DNA of 64,000 nucleotides, from assembly GCF_002261425.1 (NCBI RefSeq), contig NZ_NEVJ01000003.1, positions 1,364,001 to 1,428,000 on the forward strand. Reading direction: 5' to 3'. Positions within the stretch are counted from its first letter, which is position 1, and every line of letters starts with the position of its first letter. Positions 57,670 to 64,000 of this stretch are shown in pieces. The position numbers were made by a program, and so were the translations under genes. This DNA comes from Bordetella genomosp. 9. GTDB taxonomy: Bacteria; Pseudomonadota; Gammaproteobacteria; Burkholderiales; Burkholderiaceae_B. The notes under the pieces were generated by a model, which saw only the letters and a program-made list of their open reading frames with translations, searched no databases and was not told where the DNA came from.

Positions 57670-59448
57670 CTATTCGGCGTCGCGGAACTGCATGCGGTAG
57701 AGCGAGGCGTACAGGCCGTTGGCCGCCAGCAGTTCTTCGTGACGGCCCTGCTCCATGACCTTGCCGGCGTCCAGGACCACGATGCGGTCGGCGTTCTGCA
57801 CGGTGGAAAGCCGGTGGGCGATCACCAGGGTGGTGCGACCCTTCATCAGGCGCTCCAGCGAAGCCTGCACCTGGCGCTCGGATTCGTTATCCAGGGCGGA
57901 GGTGGCTTCGTCCAGGATCAGGATGGGCGCATTCTTGATCAGCGCCCGCGCGATGGCCAGCCGCTGGCGCTGGCCGCCGGACAGGCGCGCGGCGTTTTCG
58001 CCGACCGGGGTGTGGATGCCCTTGGGCAGGCCTTCGACGAAATCGCGCAGGTTGGCGGCTTCCAGGGCTTCCAGCACCTGCTGGTCGCTGGCCTGGCCCA
58101 GGGCGCCGTAGCCGACGTTGACCGCGATGGTGTCGTCGAACAGCACCACGTCCTGGCTGACCAGCGACAGATGCGAACGCAGGCTGCCGAAGCTCAGGTC
58201 CTGGATGTCGATGCCGTCGATGGATATCCGACCGGCGGTCGGATTGACGAACCGCGGCAACATGTTCACCAGCGTGGTCTTGCCGCTGCCGGATCGGCCC
58301 ACCAGGGCCACCGTTTCGCCGGGATTCACGACGAACGAGACATCGCTGACCGTATCGCGGGCGGCGTCGGGGAACCGGTGGCACACGCCGCTGAATTCGA
58401 CCTGGCCGCGGATCGGCTCGGGCAGCGTCCGGGTGCCGGTTTCTTGCTCGGGGACTTCGTCGATCAAGGTGAACACGCTTTCGGCGGAAACCAGCATGCG
58501 CTGCATGCGGCCGGCCAGATTGGTCAGCCGCTTGACCGGGTCGAACAGCTGCGCCAGCGAGGCCATGAAGGCGGCGAAGCTGCCGGCCGTCAGCGTGCCG
58601 GCATTGGCCTGGCCCAGCGCGACGGCAATGATCCCGGCGACGGACAAGGCGATGCAGACCTGGGTCAGGGGCGTCATCGCGGCGTCGGCGATGGCGCTGC
58701 GCATGGCGAAGCGGCGCAGGCGCGAATTGACGTAGCCGAAACGGCTGCGTTCGTATTCGTAGCCGTCGAACAGCTTGATGACACGCTGGCCGTCGATGCC
58801 TTCGCCCACCACGCGCGTGAGTTCGGCATTCATGTTGACCGTGTCACGGTTGATCTTGCGCAGGCGCCGGATGAAGACGCGGGCGATCAGCACGGAGACC
58901 GGCAGCATGACCAGGATGATCAGCGTCAGTAGCCAGGACATGTACAGCAGCACGCAGATGAGCGCCACCACGACCAGGCTTTCGCGCACCAGCACGGTGA
59001 TGACGTCGGTGGCGTAGCCTGTGACGTTGCCGGCATCGATGGTGAACCGGTTCAGCAGGCGGCCGGTATCGCCCCGCTTGAACTGCTCGTCGGGCAGCCC
59101 GAGCAGCCGGTCGAACATTTCCTGGCGGATGCCGCGCAGCACGTTGTTGGCCACCCAGGCCAGCAGGTAGTCGCTGAAGAAATTGCAGATCCCGCGCAGG
59201 AGGATGAGGCCCACCACGGCCAGCGGGATGGCCCAGACATAATAGGGCTTGTCGCCGCTGAAGCCGTCGTCCAGCAGGGGCTTCATGATGACGGCCAGCG
59301 TCGGTTGGGTGCCGGCGGCGCCGGCCATCAGCAGGACCGCCAGGAACAGGGCCTTCCAGTGGGTGCCGACGCGCGAATAAATACGTTTCCAGAGCACGGC
59401 CTTGACCGGATGCGATCCGGACGGCCTGGTGCGATTGGCAGAATCCAA
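57670..59448 (-). CDS. msbA: Lipid A export ATP-binding/permease protein MsbA
   Basis: MsbA flips lipid A-core across the inner membrane. From the TTG at 59448 (with GAGAG upstream) the product has 592 residues, the family length. An ATG at 59484 is an alternative. Six membrane helices fill the first half. The nucleotide-binding domain shows Walker A GRSGSGKTT, signature RLSGGQRQRLAIARAL and Walker B ILILDEATSALD. The neighbouring glycosyltransferase genes fit an LPS role. Confidence 0.93.
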   Translation of the reverse strand: MDSANRTRPSGSHPVKAVLWKRIYSRVGTHWKALFLAVLLMAGAAGTQPTLAVIMKPLLDDGFSGDKPYYVWAIPLAVVGLILLRGICNFFSDYLLAWVANNVLRGIRQEMFDRLLGLPDEQFKRGDTGRLLNRFTIDAGNVTGYATDVITVLVRESLVVVALICVLLYMSWLLTLIILVMLPVSVLIARVFIRRLRKINRDTVNMNAELTRVVGEGIDGQRVIKLFDGYEYERSRFGYVNSRLRRFAMRSAIADAAMTPLTQVCIALSVAGIIAVALGQANAGTLTAGSFAAFMASLAQLFDPVKRLTNLAGRMQRMLVSAESVFTLIDEVPEQETGTRTLPEPIRGQVEFSGVCHRFPDAARDTVSDVSFVVNPGETVALVGRSGSGKTTLVNMLPRFVNPTAGRISIDGIDIQDLSFGSLRSHLSLVSQDVVLFDDTIAVNVGYGALGQASDQQVLEALEAANLRDFVEGLPKGIHTPVGENAARLSGGQRQRLAIARALIKNAPILILDEATSALDNESERQVQASLERLMKGRTTLVIAHRLSTVQNADRIVVLDAGKVMEQGRHEELLAANGLYASLYRMQFRDAE

Positions 59449-59551
59449 GAAATCTCTCGCTTTTATACAATCCGTGCAGGGCATTGTACCGTCGGCCGCA
59501 TGACAGCCCGGGGCGGTTGCGGTGTTCTTCACATTGCTGATTACCTCTTTT

Positions 59552-60568
59552 ATGCCATCCATCACGCGTCTGTATGTGCGGCTGCCCAATTGGGTAGGCG
59601 ATGTCTGCATGAGCTTGCCTACCCTGCGCCTGCTGCGCGGCGCCGGGCTGCCGCTCGTCCTGTGCGCCCGCCCCTGGGCCAGGGATCTGCTCGCCGGCGT
59701 GGCCGGCCAGGACGACTTCATCGCCATGCGGGGCGCGTTCTGGCAGGACCGCGGCGCCGTGCGCCAGCACGTGCGGCAGGCCGGCAGGGGCGGCGTGGCG
59801 CTGGCGCTGCCGGATTCCCTGTCCAGCGCGGCGGCCTTCCGCCTGGCCGGGCTGCCGGTGGCGGGCTACCGCGACGACGGCCGCAGCCTGCTGCTGCGCT
59901 GGCCGGTGGACAAGCCCGCCGCGTCGCTGCACGCCGTGGAGTCCTGGTATTACCTGGCGCGCCAGGCGCTGTTGCGCTGGGGGCTGCCCGCCGGCGACGC
60001 GGCGCCCGCCGCCGAGCTCGGCCTGGCCCTGACCGCGGCGCACCACGCGCAGGCGCAGGCCACCCTGGACGGCGCGGGCCTGGGACAGGCGCCCTTCGTG
60101 CTGATCGCGCCGACCGCGACCGGCCTGCATCGGGGCCGCAACAAGGTGTGGCCCGGATTCGCCGAGCTGACCCGCGCATTGCAGGCCCGCGGCGTCCGGG
60201 TGGCCATGTGCCCGCCCCCCGCCGAAGTGGAAGCCGCCCGGACCAACGCGCCGGACGCCCTGCTGCTGCCGGCCGTGGGCCTGGGCGCCTATGCCGCGCT
60301 GACCACCCGCGCGGCGCTGGTCATATGCAACGATTCCGGGGTGTCGCACGTGGCGGCCGCCACGGGGGCGCGCCAGATCACCCTGTTCGGCGTCACGCAG
60401 CGCGAACGCACCGGGCCGTGGTCGGCGTCCGCGCATTGCCTGGGGTCCGACCAGGGCTGGCCAGGCGTGCAGGAAGTCCTGGGCGAAGCGGAAGCGCTGT
60501 TGAATGCCGGGACTGCCGGCATGGGCGGCCGGACGCCGCATGAATTGACAGGCGCGGCGCCGGCCTGA
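59552..60568 (+). CDS. Glycosyltransferase family 9 (heptosyltransferase-like)
   Basis: The 338-residue protein starts MPSITRLYVRLPNWVGDVCM, with the RxPNxxGD motif of LPS heptosyltransferases. The C-terminal lobe carries VLIAPTATGLHRGRNKVWP and VICNDSGVSHVAAATGARQI, the donor-binding blocks. It probably adds heptose to the LPS inner core. The GTG at 59522 is a possible alternative start, since neither has a clear ribosome site. It is divergent from msbA. Confidence 0.88.
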   Translation: MPSITRLYVRLPNWVGDVCMSLPTLRLLRGAGLPLVLCARPWARDLLAGVAGQDDFIAMRGAFWQDRGAVRQHVRQAGRGGVALALPDSLSSAAAFRLAGLPVAGYRDDGRSLLLRWPVDKPAASLHAVESWYYLARQALLRWGLPAGDAAPAAELGLALTAAHHAQAQATLDGAGLGQAPFVLIAPTATGLHRGRNKVWPGFAELTRALQARGVRVAMCPPPAEVEAARTNAPDALLLPAVGLGAYAALTTRAALVICNDSGVSHVAAATGARQITLFGVTQRERTGPWSASAHCLGSDQGWPGVQEVLGEAEALLNAGTAGMGGRTPHELTGAAPA

Positions 60569-60582
60569 ACAATTGTCGCGGT

Positions 60583-61347
60583 ATGTCTATCGTCAGTCTT
60601 CTCGCTTATCTGATCATCCCCCTGTATTTGTGCCTGACGCTGGTGGGCCTGGGCGTGGTGCTGGCGTTGTTGCGCTGGCGCAGGACCGGCCTGGCGCTGG
60701 CGCTGATCGGGGCGGCCTGGGCCTATGCCTGGTCCCTGCCCGCCACCACGCTGTGGCTGGGCGGCATCCTGGAAAGCGAATATCCCTATCGGTCCCCGGC
60801 GGAACTGCCGACCGCCGACGCCATCGTGGTGCTGGGCGGCAATATCGCCAACGACCGCGCGAACTGGTTCCTGCCCTACGAACGCGAGACCGCGATCCGG
60901 CGCTTCCAGACCGCCGAACAGCTGTACGACGCCGGCCGGGCGCCCAGGATCGTCCTGTCGGGCGGCGCCTTGAGCGGAGACGTCAGCGAGGCCGAGGGCA
61001 TGGCCCACGCGCTGCGCCAGTCCGGCGTGCCGCGCAGCGCGATGATCCTGGAAAACGACAGCCGCACGACGTATGAGAACGCCATCCTGACGGAAGGCCA
61101 ATTGAAGGAACACAACATCCGCACGGTGTTGCTGGTGACCTCGGCCCTGCATATGCCGCGCGCGATGGCGGCATTCCGCAAACAGGGCGTGACGGCGATT
61201 CCCGCGCCATCGCAACCGCAGATCGAGCTGCCGGCCTCGCCGCGGATTTCGCCCTGGCTGCCGGACGAGCGGGCGTTCGACGGCAGCCGCTCCATCATCA
61301 AGGAGTACACGGGGCTCTTCCTGTACTGGCTGCGGGGCTGGATCTGA
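60583..61347 (+). CDS. YdcF/ElyC (DUF218) family protein
   Basis: The 254-residue protein has two N-terminal membrane helices (LLAYLIIPLYLCLTLVGLGV and GLALALIGAAWAYAWSL) and a DUF218 domain beginning ADAIVVLGGNI. Within it are PRIVLSGGALSGDVSEA, ENDSRTTYENA and LVTSALHMPRAMAAFRKQG. ElyC-type proteins affect peptidoglycan and undecaprenyl-phosphate supply. It lies 14 bp after the GT9 gene and overlaps the next gene by one base. Confidence 0.9.
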   Translation: MSIVSLLAYLIIPLYLCLTLVGLGVVLALLRWRRTGLALALIGAAWAYAWSLPATTLWLGGILESEYPYRSPAELPTADAIVVLGGNIANDRANWFLPYERETAIRRFQTAEQLYDAGRAPRIVLSGGALSGDVSEAEGMAHALRQSGVPRSAMILENDSRTTYENAILTEGQLKEHNIRTVLLVTSALHMPRAMAAFRKQGVTAIPAPSQPQIELPASPRISPWLPDERAFDGSRSIIKEYTGLFLYWLRGWI

Positions 61348-61640
61348 TGGACGCCTCCCCCGTCTCCTGCCGGCCGGGCTGCGGCGCCTGTTGCATCGCG
61401 CCGTCCATCACGCGTCCGCTGCCGGGCATGCCCGCGGGCAAGCCGGCCGGCGTACGCTGCGCGCAGCTGACCGACGACATGCGCTGCGCGGTATTCGGGA
61501 AACCGGAAAGGCCGGATTTCTGCGGCGGCCTGCGGCCGGCGGCGGATATGTGCGGCCCCGATCGCGGCCACGCCATCGCGTGGCTGACGCGCCTGGAAGC
61601 GGCGACCGCACCCGCGACCGCGCCCGCGCCCACGCCTTGA
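61347..61640 (+). CDS. YkgJ-family cysteine cluster protein
   Basis: The 97-residue protein opens with SCRPGCGACCIAPSITRPLP, then has single cysteines in VRCAQL, MRCAVF, DFCGGL and DMCGPD. Eight cysteines of this spacing define the YkgJ family, thought to bind zinc or an Fe-S cluster; the role is unknown. The Pro/Ala-rich tail is disordered. The start ATG overlaps the previous stop (TGATG), so it belongs to the same operon. Confidence 0.92.
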   Translation: MDASPVSCRPGCGACCIAPSITRPLPGMPAGKPAGVRCAQLTDDMRCAVFGKPERPDFCGGLRPAADMCGPDRGHAIAWLTRLEAATAPATAPAPTP

Positions 61641-61654
61641 CGCCCGCGCCGCCC

Positions 61655-62383
61655 CTACCAGCGGCGGCGCTTGCGATCTTCGGCGGACGTCAGGGTCTTG
61701 CGCAGGAAGGACAGCAGGCCCGTCGAGCCCGCCACCAGTACGCGCGGCAATCCCATCGGGTTATCCTTGGCATTGGCCAGGCCGCGCTTGGTCAGCGTGG
61801 CATTTTCGTAGCCGGCCTCGCGCGCCATGGCCATGACGGCTTCGTTGTATTCGCCGTAGGGATAACAGAATGCCGTGACCGGGCCGCCCAGCGCGTCTTC
61901 GAGTTCCTGGCGCGACGCGCCGATCTGGCGCCGCGCCTCGTCGGGCGCGAGCTGCGGCAGGTGCACGTGATCGAGGGTGTGCGAGCCGACCTCGTTGCCG
62001 GCGGCCGCCCATTCGCGCATTTCCGCCGCGGTCATGAGCGGCGATGGCGGCACGCCCTGCGCATGATCCCAGACGTTGCTGCCGCCGAACTGGCGGGCGA
62101 CGAAATAGTTGGTGGCGGTGAAGCCGCACTGCGCCAGCACGGGCAGCGCGTTGCGGTGCACGTTGCGGTAGCCGTCGTCGAAGGTGATGCCGAACACCTT
62201 GCCGCTGCGCTCGCCGCGCAGATACGGCATCAGCTCGCGCATGGACAGGCCGCGATAGCCGAAGCGGCGCAGCCAGGACATCTGCCGCTCGAAATCGGCC
62301 GTGTCCACGGTCAGGCCGCGATATGGCGTGTCGCGCGGCGGCAGCGGGCCGACCTGGTGGTACATCAGGATGGGGATAGCCAT
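61655..62383 (-). CDS. Polysaccharide deacetylase
   Basis: The 242-residue protein has the NodB-homology motifs: TFDDGY (about residues 68-73) as the catalytic Asp and metal Asp, HTLDHVHLPQ (about 135-144) as the metal histidines, and FCYPYGEYNEAVMAMA. No signal peptide is present, so a cytosolic N-deacetylase acting on an LPS or sugar precursor is possible. It is 8 bp after the GT4 gene on the same strand, in an LPS-type cluster. Confidence 0.9.
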   Translation of the reverse strand: MAIPILMYHQVGPLPPRDTPYRGLTVDTADFERQMSWLRRFGYRGLSMRELMPYLRGERSGKVFGITFDDGYRNVHRNALPVLAQCGFTATNYFVARQFGGSNVWDHAQGVPPSPLMTAAEMREWAAAGNEVGSHTLDHVHLPQLAPDEARRQIGASRQELEDALGGPVTAFCYPYGEYNEAVMAMAREAGYENATLTKRGLANAKDNPMGLPRVLVAGSTGLLSFLRKTLTSAEDRKRRRW

Positions 62384-62391
62384 GGCGGCGA

Positions 62392-63516
62392 TTATAGGTT
62401 CGGGCGCCGGGCCCCCAGCGTCGCCAGGTAGACCCCGAAGGTCGCGTCGACGAAGGTGGACAGGTTGAATTCGCGCAGGCTTTTCGCGCGCGCCGCCGCG
62501 CCCATGGACAGCACGCGCGACGGATCGGCCAGCATGCCGCGCAACACCTCCGCGATGGCGCGCGGGTCGCGCGCCGGCACGATCCAGCCGTCGTGGCCGT
62601 CGCTGACGTTCTCGGGCAGGCCGCCGGCGTTCGATACCAGCGCCGGCAGGCCCAGGGACATGGTTTCCCGGCAGGCGAAGGACAAGGCCTCGCGGTAGGA
62701 CAGCACGAAGCCGACGTCGCAGGCGGCCAGCACGGGCCGCACGTCGTCCAGCAGACCGGGAAATACCACCTGGTCCTGCACGCCCAGCGCGCGCACGCGC
62801 GCCATCTTCTCGTCATTGGGCGGGTCGCCCGCCACCAGGACGCGGAAGCGCTGGCGTTCTTCCGGCGCGAGCTGCGCCAGGCCAACCAGCAGATCGAGCC
62901 AGCCCTTGTCGTAGTCCGTTCCGCCGGAGCTGCCCAGCAGGATCTTGCCGGGGGCCGTGGGGCCGAAATATTTTTCGCGCAAGGCGGGACGCAACGCGTC
63001 GGACGGCGGCGCGAAGTAATCCGTGTCGATGCCATGGCGGATGGTGGCGATGGGCAGCCGGCCATAGGGCGACCGCCGCAGCAGTCCGGCGACGAACTCG
63101 CTGACCGCGATGACGCTGTCCGTGCCGAAGCGCGCGCGCATGCGATGTCCCACGGTATCGAGCGGCAGGTCGTTGTGCTTGGTGAAGACGATGGGCGGAC
63201 GCCGCATTCCGAGGGTGGCGATCATCGCCAGCCGATGGTCCGTCGATCCGTTCACGTGGATCAGGTTGTAGCGTTCGGTGCGGATCAGGCGCCGCAAGGC
63301 CGCCGATTCGCCAAACAGCGCCGCCGCGCGCGAACGAAAAGGAATGTCCACCGCGCGCACGCCGGACAGTTCTCCGGCATAGCGGTACAGCCGGCTGGTG
63401 CCCGGCGTGGCGACGGTGATGTCGTGCGCGTGCCGCAGCCCACGCGCCAGGTTCATGATGTAGGTGACGTGCCCCCCGCCATTGCGCGGATGGAAGTTCG
63501 TGTAAAGGATTTTCAA
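62392..63516 (-). CDS. Glycosyltransferase family 4
   Basis: The 374-residue GT-B protein starts MKILYTNFHPRNGGGHVTYI, with the Gly-rich acceptor loop. The C-terminal lobe has LLGSSGGTDYDKGWLDLLVG and the E-x7-E motif EALSFACRE followed by LGLPALVSNAGGLPENV. It adds a sugar to the LPS core or a related glycan; donor and linkage are unknown. Its start overlaps the upstream GT2 gene stop by four bases (ATGA). Confidence 0.9.
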   Translation of the reverse strand: MKILYTNFHPRNGGGHVTYIMNLARGLRHAHDITVATPGTSRLYRYAGELSGVRAVDIPFRSRAAALFGESAALRRLIRTERYNLIHVNGSTDHRLAMIATLGMRRPPIVFTKHNDLPLDTVGHRMRARFGTDSVIAVSEFVAGLLRRSPYGRLPIATIRHGIDTDYFAPPSDALRPALREKYFGPTAPGKILLGSSGGTDYDKGWLDLLVGLAQLAPEERQRFRVLVAGDPPNDEKMARVRALGVQDQVVFPGLLDDVRPVLAACDVGFVLSYREALSFACRETMSLGLPALVSNAGGLPENVSDGHDGWIVPARDPRAIAEVLRGMLADPSRVLSMGAAARAKSLREFNLSTFVDATFGVYLATLGARRPNL

Positions 63517-64000
63517 GGGCGGGGAGCGCCGTCGCGGCGCGCGTTTTCGGATAGGAACATCAGCTTGGCATAGCGGAAGAAACTGCCCGCCGCCGCCGTC
63601 ACCGCCAGGACCAGCCCATGGCGGCCGTCGAGAAAGCCACGCCGGATCAGGTAGATGCGGATGAAGGTCCAGAAACCATGCCCCAGCGCGCCGAAGATGC
63701 CGGTGCGCTTGCCGCGCGCATGCATCATGGCCGCCGCGTCGGAAGAATAGCGATTGACCTTGTTGACCAGCGCGTCCAGGTGCGGATACGGGTAGTGCAG
63801 GAAATGGCCCTGCAGCCGGCCGATGGCGCCGGGCCGCGCGGGCACCACTTTTTCATGCACCGCGGCGTCGCTGAAGCGCGCCGCCCCGCGACGGAACAGG
63901 CGCAGCACGTGATCGGGCCACCAGCCGCTGTGGCGGATGAAGCGGCCGCAGAAATCCGACAGCCGGGCGATTTCGTAGGCGTCGAATTGCGGGGCCGCGA
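63513..64000 (-). CDS. Glycosyltransferase family 2, WaaE/KdtX-like (5' end beyond window)
   Basis: Only the C-terminal 162 codons are inside the window; the frame is open to the right edge. FIRHSGWWPDHVLRLFRRGA followed by FSDAAVHEKVV is the conserved C-terminal block of the WaaE/KdtX group, which adds glucose to heptose I of the LPS core. A membrane-associated amphipathic region lies near the end (GFWTFIRIYLIRRGF). It is the first of three co-oriented genes with overlapping or near-overlapping ends. Confidence 0.85.
   Translation of the reverse strand, partial: AAPQFDAYEIARLSDFCGRFIRHSGWWPDHVLRLFRRGAARFSDAAVHEKVVPARPGAIGRLQGHFLHYPYPHLDALVNKVNRYSSDAAAMMHARGKRTGIFGALGHGFWTFIRIYLIRRGFLDGRHGLVLAVTAAAGSFFRYAKLMFLSENARRDGAPRP

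Overview
The window is about 64 kb of high-GC bacterial chromosome. Protein content, gene order and the rRNA operon structure (16S, tRNA-Ile, tRNA-Ala, 23S, 5S) point to a betaproteobacterium of the Alcaligenaceae, most probably Bordetella or a close relative such as Achromobacter. This is judged from recognised gene families; no database search was possible. Nearly all the sequence is core chromosome. I see no insertion sequence, prophage, integrase or CRISPR array.

Layout. 1-2.4 kb: a truncated phospholipase-D/cardiolipin-synthase-like lipoprotein gene and three small envelope-stress-type genes. 2.6-5.1 kb: the ergothioneine pair egtD-egtB and a tRNA-Met. 5.1-9.6 kb: a cold-shock gene, several small unrecognised genes, purB and a GST gene. 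9.7-14.6 kb: a TauE-family transporter, mnmA and the transhydrogenase operon pntAA-pntAB-pntB. 14.6-20 kb: glycolate oxidase genes glcDEF preceded by a fourth FAD-linked oxidase gene. 20-25 kb: aroG with a leader attenuator, tldD, a nitrilase-family gene, an H-NS gene and a lipoprotein gene. 25-31.4 kb: pepN, fbp, a YgdR-type lipoprotein, a quinone oxidoreductase and a DMT exporter. 31.5-36.5 kb: a MarR regulator and a three-part EmrAB-type efflux operon. 36.6-40.7 kb: a GT42/WaaZ-like glycan gene, a tartrate/D-malate dehydrogenase and a HerA-like ATPase. 40.8-46.2 kb: yebC, purD, hemF, nadD, rsfS, rlmH, maf. 46.3-53.5 kb: dctA and a complete rrn operon on the minus strand. 53.7-57.5 kb: rng, a DUF924 gene and a CopC-CopD fusion. 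57.7-64 kb: msbA and an LPS/surface-glycan group (GT9, GT4, GT2, deacetylase) with two accessory genes.

The most interesting signals lie between the genes. (1) The aroG leader encodes a 33-residue peptide carrying Phe-Tyr-Phe-Tyr-Gly-Phe. The peptide gene is followed by mutually exclusive RNA stems and an intrinsic terminator, the complete anatomy of an aromatic-amino-acid transcription attenuator. (2) The FAD-oxidase gene downstream of aroG is preceded by a 15-bp tandem repeat of seven units. Each full unit carries GGATAAA and most carry a following ATG, making a mini-ORF that ends by ATGA overlap on the start codon. (3) Matching inverted-repeat operators lie before marR and before the efflux operon, and the marR promoter leaves essentially no 5' UTR. 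(4) dctA and the rrn operon sit between maf and rng, which are commonly neighbours. Short tandem duplications of 12-20 bp occur beside several gene ends.
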